64,000 nucleotides of DNA, taken from contig JAJLTO010000006.1 in the NCBI GenBank assembly GCA_030568195.1, forward strand, positions 372,001 through 436,000. The letters are read 5' to 3'. This document shows, piece by piece, positions 12,901-23,020 of this stretch (positions within the stretch are counted from its first letter, which is position 1; every line of letters starts with the position of its first letter). This DNA comes from Dipodascopsis uninucleata var. uninucleata. Lineage: Eukaryota > Ascomycota > Lipomycetes > Lipomycetales > Lipomycetaceae. The notes under the pieces were generated by a model. It made no database searches. It was not told the origin of the DNA and saw only the letters and a program-made list of their open reading frames with translations. The position numbers and the translations under genes are program-made.

Positions 12901-14964
12901 CTGAACGAACATGCTGATGCTACTACCGGAGAGCGAGAAGCTCTTACCCCACGATCAGATGTTTTTCGTTCACGACATAGACGAAGTTCTACATCATCGC
13001 AGCCTCAGGATTCATCACCTATATTATCGTTATTTGTACCTCAATTTCCTGAACGCCTTAATAGTATAATGTCAGATGTGTCAGCTTCAAGTAGAGATTC
13101 CAGAAATACTACATTTCATGGTAGCCAAGACACAATAAGGCTCTCTGCTGATTTTGAACATGAACGATATTCTTTGATGGATTCTCCGATATCTGACAAT
13201 GAGGATTATTCTGAGAACGTGGATGAATCTTCGGGAGTCACCTCTGTTCGAAATTCTGATTTTGAGACTGCTTCAGAGAACTCTGCTCATTCGGAGGAAC
13301 TCCACGAGGATGAATACCATGAGATTGTGGATGATCGGCTGCATAATTCCAACAAAGAGTCTTTGTCTACTGTTCCTAGTATTAGACTTGTTAATTCTGA
13401 ATCGATGAGGCGGTTAGCTGCTTTTATAGACCCAGAAGACACGGGTCCAGAACATCATAATCTAAATCTGGAAGATATGCTAGCTTTGCAAGAGTTACCT
13501 AAACGTGAAATCTCGTTCATTTTGCAAAATGAGAATGTTATTTCTAAAAATTCTGATGAATCTTTCAGGCAGAGTGTGCCGGAAGTGTATATTATCGATA
13601 GTGAGACAGAAGATGAGAGCAGAGATTGTTACGTTTCACAATCTTATAAACATGAAGATCCTGCTACTATTATCTCAAGATCAAAGCTAAGTCCTGTGGA
13701 AGAACTGAGTGAGCCTGAAACTGAGAGCGGAAAGTTAAATCACAAGCATATGCTAAGTAGTATAGCTCTGGAATTACATCCTGATCTAAGTGTTTCTTCA
13801 AGTCTGATCAAGAGGACACCTTCACCGCTCAGGAATGAGTATAACCCTTCGAGTGATTCATCTACTACTAACTCGGAAGGTGCACGGTCTGGTGTAGATT
13901 CTGACTCTGTTTCTTGTACTACTCCTTCTCCAACTGTGAAGGCTAATGCTGAAGCAACGACAATTAAGTCTAATCAAGATATGAAAATTATTCTCTTTAA
14001 AGGAAATGCCTTAGTATATGAATGGATTAATCAAAAGTGGGACAGAATATCGGACCAAAATCTTGGGGTTTTGGTTATAGTATTCGAGAATTATGGCGCT
14101 GTTGAGATCTGGCCTTTACAAAATTTATATGATAATGAAGCTAATGGTAGCATTAAACAGTTAGCTCAACAGGTGATGCAGTCAGAAATTGAAAACAAGA
14201 AGACAACTGTGTCCACGGGGGGTGATATGTCGTCCGCTGTTCTGCCTAAAGAAGCGATGCTTACGCTACCTATAACCCGGCAGTCCAATATCCGACGTAG
14301 TACTGTTTTTGATGTGCACTTTCGCCAGGCTTACGGTACCGGAATGATGATGTTCAGAATGCGTACGGTAGTGGAAGCAGACCATTTCATGAACGCTATG
14401 AATTCGTGTCGTCTTGATTTTAGATCTTTGAAGTCCAGACCATTTAGTATAACTCAAAGTGTTGATAGTACATTCTCTAGTATGAGTGGTTCTTCAGCTT
14501 CGCTGAGGAATGGAGTATCAATGCAGATTAATCCTATTCTTCATGGTAGTAGCGTCAGTGTGAACTCAATAGGATTGAAGTCAAATAATAGTACTACTGA
14601 TCTTAATTCCTGGCTCATACGAGATCTAAGATGTCGACTTTTTTTGAGGCAAAATGCTCTAAAATGGAGGAATTTAGGTCCCTCGAAGCTGACGATACAG
14701 CGTGACACTGAGGACCGAAAGTACCATATAATAGTTAAGCGGGCAGATGATACAGTAGTATTTGATCTCTCCAGTAGTTCAGGAAGACTTGAACGTCTTG
14801 GAAGGACAGGCGTTGCTATTCACGTTTTAGATGATCTCCCAGAACTATCAGCTGATGTTGACAATGATAGTACTCGTCCAGCTGCTTATATGCTTCAATT
14901 TAGGAATGAAAAAGAAGCTCTTCTAGTTGAGAGAGCCAGCATGGAAATCAAAGTTGAAGTATAA
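9910..14964 (+). CDS. Large DH-like/PH-like cortical protein, putative Rho regulator
   Basis: Three exons (9910-10170, 10327-10458, 10549-14964) give 1602 residues. The region from about residue 38 to 165 looks like a divergent Dbl-homology domain: a leading VDDLLAELKSSEVKYKSEL helix, then AAPYYTEYIEEYTLEL and a helical KLEEFLPHVEGI stretch. It is followed by a PH-like beta-rich region to about residue 310. From about 340 to 1275 the chain is low-complexity, rich in Ser, basic in its first half and acidic later, as in disordered scaffold segments. The C-terminal part from about 1276 is again beta-rich and PH-like, with VYEWINQKWDR near its start. This layout suggests a fungal RhoGEF-like or bud-site/septum scaffold protein. 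The gene structure is secure; domain identity comes from pattern reading only, and GEF activity is not shown. Confidence 0.75.
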
Positions 14965-15455
14965 TATATTTGTCTTCCTACAGCTTTTCAGCTTTTCAGC
15001 TTTTCTTAATTTTTTTTCAAAATTGTTTGAGTGTACTTATAAGGTTATTTTAGGTATAGGTTCTATAGAGTACAAAAAGTTGGCAGTATGTTGGAGAGCA
15101 ATGTTTGGTTTGTATATTGATATAAATTTTTTTATGTTCTCTTAACGTCTATCTTATGATTTGGGTACTTGCTTAATATCGCAAGTTAATGTTCTTTAAT
15201 GTCTGTCTGTAACTTTACTTTAATTTTAGTTGTTCACATAGCCTAACGTTAGAAGTATTGCCGTGGAGAATCTAAAATGTTTATGATATTTAATGATACA
15301 GAACATCATGTATATTATAGAATATTAAAAAAAACCTTTTTATGTTCCAAAATTAATAGCATTAAACTTATATATACAAGCAACTTGAGTAGTCCCGAGC
15401 AGCTCAACTCACAACGGTACAAGATACTTTTGACAAATTAAGCAGGTATTATTCA
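14965..15455. other. Convergent 3' spacer
   Basis: AT-rich spacer between the stop codons of two convergent genes (the DH/PH gene and ATP12). It contains T-runs near 15010 and 15130 and presumably the two polyadenylation regions. No gene is seen. Confidence 0.5.
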
Positions 15456-16532
15456 TTAATCGGATATTAATAAAACTGCCGCACTGGATAACTGCCGACG
15501 CAGATCAGCCCAGTCCACGTCGTGAGAGTCCTCTACTTCACCCCATTTTCTCATTTGATGAGTGACTTCAAGCGTTACAGCCTCTGCAAGCTCTGCAGTA
15601 TTAATCTCTCGCTGAATTAGTTTCATACCACCCAAAAATGACTTTCCTCCGATAACGGCACGCTCAAATGCAGTTAATTGCCAGTTATCTAGTTTTAGTG
15701 CCCATTCTCGTGCCTTCTGTATCGCTTCATCTGTCTGTTTGTTGCCCGTCAGGCCCTTATCTCCATCTGAAAAAACAAGCTTACAGGAAAGGACATTCTC
15801 AGACCATTTTATAATTGGTCTATATAATTTCTCTTGATCGCGTCGCAGTGCACCAGAATATTCATTAGATGGAGCGAATATCAACATTGTATCAGTGTCA
15901 AAGTATGGCATTAGAGAATCTATTATCTTGCTTCTAACTTGATCGCTATTCTGATCTTTTCCAATGTCAATCGCTCGCGCCACTAACGATGTCAATGGTA
16001 AGGAATGGGGCTTAATTGCTAGAGAAGGTAATGTGGCCCATTCCTGCACTATCAAGTGAGCAAGTGCCTTCTTACTCGCTGGAACAACTAAAGGATGGCC
16101 AGAAGAAGTCTTAATCGGTCTTACATCGAGATTAATCTGGTGATGCCCATCTAATATCCTACACCGTCAGACAAAAGTAATACTTTAAATTGCTTCTCTC
16201 AAATCTACGAAGCTTAATAGATATTCACCCAACAGATCGTCACTCTTACCTTCGATCTTTTTAATATTCGCTTTTTCCCAGAATCTTTTCGTCGGTCTGC
16301 CATTGTATCCATTGGCACCTGATTCGGACGACTTCTTCAAGAGTTCTGCAGTGTCTAATACCGTAGCATATGAACGTTCTGACGTGAAAACGACTGGATT
16401 CTTAATTTGGCAAGCCAGAAGAGCCTGGCGAGCTCGCGGAAAGCCAGCTTGATGAACAAAAGAACCCATGCTTGTAGACAAGCATGGAATTCTACCATAT
16501 AGCAAAGCCTGCGTAGTCAATTTCAACATCAT
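15456..16532 (-). CDS. ATP12: F1-ATPase assembly chaperone Atp12
   Basis: Mitochondrial matrix chaperone that binds F1 alpha subunit during ATP synthase assembly. Two exons: 16250-16532 and 15456-16150, intron 16151-16249, 325 residues. The first exon gives a presequence starting MMLKLTTQALLYGRIP. It ends at KRFWEKANIKKIE, joined in frame to DGHHQINLDVRPIKT; this junction restores the family signature and decides the acceptor, because the nearer upstream AG would bring in a stop. The second exon holds the conserved KPHSLPLTSL and the block around IIKWSENVL. An upstream extension of the frame to 16565 begins with TTG and is acidic, so the ATG at 16532 is preferred. Only a start a codon or so away is in doubt. 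Confidence 0.92.
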
Positions 16533-17082
16533 CTTCTCTAGCCACTCGCTCTCAATTATACCCAATACTCGAATAACTCAGAAAAAGATTGTCCCTCACA
16601 CCTAGACACGAAATTTCTACGGGTTTCAAATCGAACTCTCGCCGCAGCAAAATCATCAGTATAACCCTAATATACCTTACTCAGGCTGCTTTTTTCGCTG
16701 CCGGAGGACTTCAACTACGTCAATTGCAAAAATTAAGATGTCTTCAGGGTACAAATATGATAAAATTGGTAAAATAATGTATTCATTCCAAAACATGCAT
16801 ATTCTAATAAGTATTTTAAGATTAATTCGCCATTCTATGTCTATAAGAATCAGTAAAAAAAATCCTATCTTCCTCTTTATGAAACTCCTCTACTAAAAAC
16901 AAATATCCGGACACAATTCATGAACTAAGGAAGTAAAAGAGACATAGCTCTTAAGAGTATAAATAAACGAAAAAGATATGTTCTACATACATGGAACATA
17001 TTAAAGTCACGTCGGGAATGTTATATGAGGACTAAAACCCATGAAAGTCACGATGCAGTGCTGAAAGATTACGCTGGCATGA
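16533..17082. other. Intergenic spacer between ATP12 and ATG27
   Basis: 550 bp holding the ATP12 promoter on the right side of that gene and the 3' region of ATG27. A 62-codon plus-strand frame at 16589-16777 has no family features and lies in the ATP12 promoter, so I do not call it. Confidence 0.45.
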
Positions 17083-18086
17083 TCAGAAAACAGCGTAACC
17101 ATCGCGATTAGAAGAAAATCCACTGCTAACCTTCGTAGCAAGATCCTTGGCGACATAGGGAATATCAAACACAACCTGAGAGCTGGGAAGCAAATCAACA
17201 CCAGTAGCGCCCTTCTGGTAATTCATGTAGATAGTGTATCCGAAATAAGCGAGTAATAAGAACAGAACAGCAATAAGTATGAACCTGATAATAGACCATG
17301 CCGCTGATCCCCCTTCTCCATTGTTGTTGTCTTGCTGCTGGTTCTCCTGAGGCTGCTCTTGCTGAGCACCTACTACGTTCTGCTCACAGACTACCGCTGT
17401 AGCCCATTTTAGTTTCAAAGTCTGCTCGTCCCAGCTCACGAACTCAAGACCATTGGTATCGGTTCCGTCAGACACTAGTTTTTCCGGCTTAGCAGTATAA
17501 TCAGTGATTGCTTGATCACATACAAATTCAATATCGGTCTTCAGATCATTAGACTCGGCCCAGGATCCTCCATCTAACGAAAGTAAGAAGGAAGCGACAG
17601 TAGCGGTCTTGATATCGTGGAGTTCAAATTTGGCAGCTCGGCCATTAATGTCGCCGGAAACGGGAATAACTTGAGAAGTTACTGGCGCTTCGCCTTCCAA
17701 CTGAATGCTCTGAATACCACAGACTAGATTATCAAGAGTTAGTTTATATGACCTCAAAGAAATATCAGTGAAGAAGAGGTAAAAACTATGGAGCATCAAT
17801 TAAGTTTCCATGCAATCGCACCTTGGGTTCCTGCAACACATTGCATATTCGCTGGTATTGACTTATTCACAGATAAAGCATTGCAAATATTGACCGTCCA
17901 TTTAGTCGTAGTTATTGTAGGTGGTGTACTACGACTGGTCTGAACTGAGTGAGGACCAGCAAGTTCAGTCAAATTCAGTGTAACCCCATCTATGACTGCT
18001 GAGCAATCAAAGACAGCAGATACTATCTGTGCAGACAAGATGACAGCAGCCAATGTCGATGATTTCATAAATGTCAGCAACAGCAT
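17083..18086 (-). CDS. ATG27: Autophagy-related type I membrane protein Atg27
   Basis: Membrane protein cycling between Golgi, endosome, vacuole and Atg9 vesicles, needed for efficient autophagosome formation. Two exons, 17822-18086 and 17083-17723, separated by a 98-nt intron, give 301 residues. A signal peptide covers about residues 1-24. The lumenal mannose-6-phosphate-receptor-like domain starts at FDCSAVIDG and keeps the LAGPHSV and TTTKWTVNICN elements. The splice joins CVAGTQ to VCGIQS, re-forming the CxGTxVCGI core and supporting the junction. Cysteines at CDQ and VVCEQ complete the disulphide set. After a Gln/Asn-rich linker, one membrane span lies at about 230-254, followed by a short cytosolic tail ending GYAVF, a YxxΦ-type sorting signal. 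Confidence 0.9.
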
Positions 18087-19092
18087 CTTCAGTTAAGCGA
18101 CTGTATAAAATAACTTATTCTTTTTATCGAAGAAGCGCACAACAAAAGAATTTATCAGACGCGAGAGGGTGGTCCGCCAGTGTATCTCAGTTGATGACTG
18201 ATGACAGTATCGCGAAGTCACGGAATTTCTCGTCAAACATAAAATATAAGAAGCTTAACTCAATAGCTAGTACTATTACAGTATAATTATGTACCTTCTG
18301 TACCAATATAGAAGGCATATTACTAAGTTTGGCGTTATTTAAAGTATTTACTAACGATTTTAGGAAATAAATGCAGGCCAGTCCAGACCCCTTTCACTTA
18401 ATCAGATAAGAACTGCTTATCCATAGCATCCATTTACCCACCGCATAGATCGCGAACACAAGTATCGCAGACACATAGGCTAGAATGACGGCGAGATCTG
18501 AATTAAGTGTAAGGTGAATACGCCAGTGCTAAACAATAATACATCTGAGAAAGTATAAATTGAAATCTATCATCTAATGGCTATTCAAACCTAGACCACA
18601 AACTCAGGTACTGAGTATTAAGCTATATTTAATCCTGTATCTACTTGAACAGATAAACAGCATCCTGTCTTCGAATCTCTCGTTATCATGAGACAACTAA
18701 AACAGACGTGCTATCTATAAATAAAAATACTACCTACATGTATATATAGTACATATATGTGAATAAAAGTGAGTATAAATGAAAAAATGGTGGTAGAATG
18801 GAAGTTAGTAGAGCAGTACAAAAAAAATAGTAATGACGACTTTCCAATTACCATTCTTAAATACATATTTGTAAATATCAAACCGCTGAACGAACAATAA
18901 AACATAATTTAATAAACAAAACTTTCCACGCAATAAACAATAATTTACAAGTCTAACCTCTGAGTTATGGCTTTGTCTTTTTAATTCATATTCGCGCTTT
19001 TTATTATAGAAAACCCGACTCTTTGGCCCCTTCTCAGATCACCGTCAACTGCATAATCGAAAAATCAAAATTCATGAGTTCTTAGACCATAA
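18087..19092. other. Intergenic region between ATG27 and NOP1
   Basis: 1.0 kb containing the ATG27 promoter and the NOP1 3' region. An AT-rich stretch with TATATA runs lies near 18735-18765. No gene is supported; the 64-codon minus-strand frame at 18711-18905 is low-complexity. Confidence 0.45.
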
Positions 19093-20304
19093 TTAATTTG
19101 ACGATCTGATATACTTTCCAACAACAATACAATGATCTCGCTCATATGGCTATATAATTAAAATTAACGTTAGCTTCCATTCGAATTGCATTAAAATATA
19201 TCTGATTTCAACTAAACATCAGTGTACTCACCTCCAACGTAAGCTGTTCTTGAGGCTTGACACGCTCTTTTCTTAGTTTCTGAACTTCACTAGCGAAAAC
19301 TGTCTCGGCATCAACAGTAGAGTCAATACAGTTCGCCTTGATAGAGATAATAACACCACCCTGATCCTTAAGGAACATGTGAGAATTAAGAGCAATAATA
19401 CGAGCCTGGTCAGGCTGTGCAACATCTGCAAATACTGCATCAACCATACCAACTAGCATGCGATACTTCTGAGGATGGCGAGCATCCTCAATGATAGGAA
19501 TGATATTAGGTCGCTTCTTAGCCATAGTTATTAGATCTCGACCAGATCTATGTGAGAATTCAACCGCATAGACAATGCCCTCTGGACCAACAATGTCCGA
19601 GACATGACTGACTGATGTACCAGAAGCAGCTCCTAAGTATAAGACCTTCTTTCCTGGAGCAATATAGAGCTGGTCCAAACCGCCCATGATACCAGCAGCA
19701 AGCTTAGATCTAAAAGGATTCCAAACTCGATATTCAACTTTAGTTGGAACTCCGTCAGGAGTAGCTGCTGGTACGTCGATAGATATTCTCTTCTCTCCAT
19801 ATACTGATTCACCAGGTGTGAGATTTTTGGTTACTAACATATCTTCCTTTCCTCGAGCAATGAATACACCTATAAGTCGAAGTCAAAATTCTATTCCATC
19901 AAATCAATTACAGAGGTTATTATAGATCCTCTCACTTACCGGCATGTCTATGCGGTTCAATTATAACCTTGGCTCCTCCTTTGGCTCCTCCGTTTCCTCG
20001 AGCACCACCTCGAGCACCGCCGCGAGGACCACCTCTTCCACCACCTCTAACGCCGCCTCTTCCACCTATTTTCCATTAGTATCCCCTCTATACAGTTCAA
20101 ATCAAATAATGATTAAGCAATGAAACACAAAGAGATGGTTTCAGCGACTGCTACTTCGTTCGTGCAAAAATTTCACTCACCTCTAGCACCACCTCTAGCA
20201 CCACCACGAGAAGGAGCTCCACCACGCCCCCCTCCTCTAGAAAATCCTCCACGAGCACCTCCTCGACCACCGCCACGTGCTCCGCCTCTTGGTGTAAATG
20301 CCAT
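19093..20304 (-). CDS. NOP1: Fibrillarin, box C/D snoRNP 2'-O-methyltransferase
   Basis: Nucleolar methyltransferase of box C/D snoRNPs, modifying rRNA. Four exons (20181-20304, 19940-20065, 19232-19869, 19093-19149) give 314 residues with consistent phases. Exons 1 and 2 encode a Gly/Arg-rich GAR domain over about residues 1-75. Exon 3 gives the linker [20 protein letters not shown] and the Rossmann fold, with the SAM-binding motif [18 protein letters not shown] near 157-175. The last exon, only 57 nt, supplies [15 protein letters not shown], the expected fibrillarin C-terminus, followed by a stop. The open frame of exon 3 alone would end in a spurious tail, so the last exon is needed. The gene is divergent from RPL17 over a 387-bp promoter, pairing two ribosome-biogenesis genes. 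Confidence 0.96.
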
Positions 20305-20691
20305 TTTATGATGATTTGAGCTGTGAATAGAACAAGTAATACGACAAGTTTGCAAGAAAAAGTAACACCTGAGCGCAATAAATTTTTTAGTGTTTTTTTA
20401 AGTATTACCGAATAAATTTTTCCCAAATTATTTTTTCTTAGGCAAGGACAAATTTTTCTGATCACAAACTCACAAACTCGCATTTGTGATCAAATTTTTA
20501 AATAGGTCTTAGCCCTATATTTGTTATGTTCGGGAAACCAGCAGTCACATCAAAATCACACTTGATAGCTCACCATACTACCATACTACCATACAAGCCT
20601 TGAAAACAGCAACATCACTTTCAATTTGATATCGTGAAAGAGCTTTTGATCGTTACAGGCAAGTTTGCGATAATATTCAACAAATTCAACA
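20305..20691. promoter_or_regulatory. Bidirectional NOP1/RPL17 promoter
   Basis: 387 bp between the divergent start codons of fibrillarin and ribosomal protein L17. It holds AGCCCTA at 20511-20517, a HomolD-type CAGTCACA at 20542-20549, a 9-bp inverted repeat GATCACAAA/TTTGTGATC at 20460-20468 and 20483-20491, and three tandem copies of a CTACCATA-like unit at about 20572-20594. HomolD is known from fission yeast ribosomal-protein promoters, where it substitutes for a TATA box. Joint control of the two genes is inferred from layout. Confidence 0.6.
20542..20549 (+). promoter_or_regulatory. HomolD-like box
   Basis: Exact CAGTCACA, 143 bp upstream of the L17 start codon and 238 bp from the fibrillarin start. 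Known from fission yeast and some other ascomycete ribosomal-protein promoters as a core element. An AGCCCTA motif lies 25 bp upstream, where a HomolE-like element would be expected. Confidence 0.6.
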
Positions 20692-21411
20692 ATGACTCGT
20701 TACGGTGCTACCCCTGCTAATCCAGCCAAGAGCGCTTGTTCTCGTGGATCTTATCTCAGAGTTTCTTTCAAGAATACTCGTGAGACTGCTCAGGCTGTCA
20801 ATGGATGGGACCTTCAGAAGGCTTACACCTACCTTGGAAACGTCCAGGAGAAGAAGCAAGCTATTCCTTTCCGAAGATACAATGGAAGTATTGGACGAAC
20901 TGGTCAAGGCAAGGAGTTTGGCGTTACCAAGGCTAGATGGCCAGTTAAGAGTGTTAATTTCATTCTCGATCTTTTGAAGAACGCCGAGGCCAATGCTAAC
21001 GTATGTGGAGTTTTTTCATTGTTACTATATTGAAGTCAAGTAGAGTTTTGAATCATATATATTACAGCAATATATCGTTAATGATTCCGTATTTTTTTTT
21101 TTGAGCTGTAGCAATTGTTTACTAACAGAATTATATAGACCAAGGGACTTGACACATCTAACCTCGTTATTAAGCACATTCAAGTCAACCAAGGTATGCT
21201 TGATTTCATCAGCTATTTTTCTAGATAAACAAGGTTTCATAACAAGATTATAACTAACATATTTAATATAGCTCCAAAGCAGCGTCGTCGTACCTATCGT
21301 GCTCACGGTCGTATCAATCCTTACATGTCTTGCCCATGTCATATTGAGGTTATCCTTGTTGAGAAGGACGAGGAGATTGCTAAGACTAAGGATGTTGTTA
21401 AGTCAAGTTAA
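20692..21411 (+). CDS. RPL17: 60S ribosomal protein L17 (uL22)
   Basis: Large-subunit ribosomal protein lining the exit tunnel. Three exons (20692-21000, 21139-21193, 21272-21411) give 167 residues. Exon 1 carries [19 protein letters not shown] and the conserved [12 protein letters not shown] helix. The RFRRYNG-type motif appears as [13 protein letters not shown], and [20 protein letters not shown] ends exon 1. Exon 2 provides [16 protein letters not shown], and exon 3 [20 protein letters not shown], which reaches into the tunnel. Donors are GTATGT and GTATGC, with CTAAC in the second intron. I looked for a snoRNA with C and D boxes in the 138-nt first intron and saw none convincing. Confidence 0.97.
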
Positions 21412-21924
21412 AAAGTTAGAATGTGCGTCGGGTTTTGTATAATGGAACGGGTCTAAAAGAATGTTTCATACATATCGTCATTATATATACTTGTAATCAT
21501 AAACATAGGAAATATAAAATGAACTTTCTAAAGTATCATATTCGAGCATTTGCATGTTTTAATGGGAACTGAAAGTTTCTCGCATATCTTGGGCCTAAAC
21601 TGGCTGGACGATGTTAGGAAGAAGATGTCGACCTGTGGCTTATTAGTATTTATACGAACGTCATTTGCTTAAACAGAACGACAGCTGAAATATATCAAAC
21701 ATGACCATTTGTATAAAAAATTGTAGAACATCATCAATAGATTAGGGTTGCATTATACCTTGAATTATTGTAAATGTGAGATGATTATATCTTGCTAGTA
21801 CTTATAATCTACAACCGATGACAGTGCTATGCTAGTGGGAATGGACTATAAGAACTTACACGTGGGCTAATTAGTGTATTATTATTGTAAAGAAATTGGT
21901 AGTTTATGTTGTGGAGTTCGACAA
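21412..21924. other. Intergenic spacer after RPL17
   Basis: 513 bp holding the RPL17 3' end and the promoter of the next plus-strand gene. No gene seen. A GTG-initiated extension of the next frame to 21874 is not needed, because a good ATG lies at 21925. Confidence 0.5.
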
Positions 21925-22737
21925 ATGAGTCCAATAACACCGTCATTTTTATCATCACTTAGGGCGACACCGTTATTGGCGTCTTCATGGTACTATATAG
22001 CAGCAGCAACCTTTAGTGTGTGTAATAGACCAGACGCCATACCTCAAATATACAAGTATGCTATTGAACACGATGCTTTAAAAGGCAATTTAGGCAATTC
22101 TTCATCGATTATTGGATATTCTAGTTCAAGTAAAACTGATTTAGCAGCTCTAGAGGAGTCTAGCTTAACTAGTAAAGGATATGGCACAGAAGACGAGAGT
22201 ATGCTTGTAGACTGCGCAAATGCTGATGTTGAGAAGGTACAAATTATAACTAAGAAAACAAGAGAAGCTCTTCTCAAAGGTGCCGCTTTGAGTGGATTAC
22301 CAAAAGCTATCAACTCACTGATTCAATTGCGAAATGCTACACCTGTGCAATATCGCGACACCAAGGTAGCCAGAGATGATGATGTGAATGAGGTTGAAAG
22401 AGGGATTGCTTTTTGGAATCAAGTATACGGTAAAGTGTCTAGACGAGTGCTATCACAAATGGATAGTGCATATCCGGATCTCGCTCAATATGCTCTTAAT
22501 AATGTATATGCTCCCTTGTTATCATATACTGGAATTTTGTCTGCTAAAGAAACCTCTTTTGTTGTAATAGCATGTCTGATACCTCAGGATGTTAATCCTC
22601 AGCTGAAGGGACACCTGCGAGGTGGACTAAACAATGGTGCAACAAAAGAAGAAATCATGAGAGTCCGTGAACTTGCAATAAAGATCAGCATGCATTGTGG
22701 CATAACCTGGGAGCAAGAAGTTGCGAAGTTAGAATAG
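21925..22737 (+). CDS. Carboxymuconolactone decarboxylase/AhpD-fold protein
   Basis: Single exon, 270 residues from the ATG at 21925 (MSPITPSFL). The C-terminal ~100 residues show the CMD/AhpD helical repeat: KETSFVVIACLIPQDVNPQLKGHLRGG followed by NNGATKEEIMRVRELAIKIS. The early part (YYIAAATFSVCNRPDAIPQIYKYA) and ALLKGAALSGLPKAINSLIQLRNA suggest a duplicated, partly diverged copy of the same fold, separated by a Ser-rich insert of about 50 residues. No CxxC redox pair of classical AhpD is seen in the CMD core, so peroxidase activity is doubtful. Such proteins occur in fungal mitochondria and peroxisomes without a firm function. Family is likely, role unknown. Confidence 0.8.
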   Translation: MSPITPSFLSSLRATPLLASSWYYIAAATFSVCNRPDAIPQIYKYAIEHDALKGNLGNSSSIIGYSSSSKTDLAALEESSLTSKGYGTEDESMLVDCANADVEKVQIITKKTREALLKGAALSGLPKAINSLIQLRNATPVQYRDTKVARDDDVNEVERGIAFWNQVYGKVSRRVLSQMDSAYPDLAQYALNNVYAPLLSYTGILSAKETSFVVIACLIPQDVNPQLKGHLRGGLNNGATKEEIMRVRELAIKISMHCGITWEQEVAKLE

Positions 22738-23020
22738 TAGCTATATGGTGCATATGACGGTGTTTGAATTTCAATGACCTATCATTCCATGATGATGGTA
22801 CCTAGTTTATTTAAGAGTAAAACAAACTCAATGGGCTTCCGCATTTTATACCTGAGATGTAGATTAATGGTGTAGTCACTGTGCGTGCTCTTTTTAATAG
22901 ATTTGGATCTCTCAGGGTAATCAATGGCTCTCTCATATATAGTCGGTTTCAAATGCCAGTTAACTTCAATTGCAATATATACATTTCACTAAAAGAAAAA
23001 GAGCAATCATGTAAAGGAGA
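22738..23020. other. Convergent 3' spacer
   Basis: 283 bp between two convergent stop codons. No gene seen. Confidence 0.5.

Noticed and set aside
16151-16184. Nearer acceptor for the ATP12 intron
   Set aside because: Joining there puts the conserved KIE-DGHHQ segment out of frame and brings in a stop; the acceptor ending at 16151 restores the family motif.
21001-21138. First intron of RPL17 considered as a snoRNA host
   Set aside because: I could not find a C box near the 5' side and a D box near the 3' side with a terminal stem.
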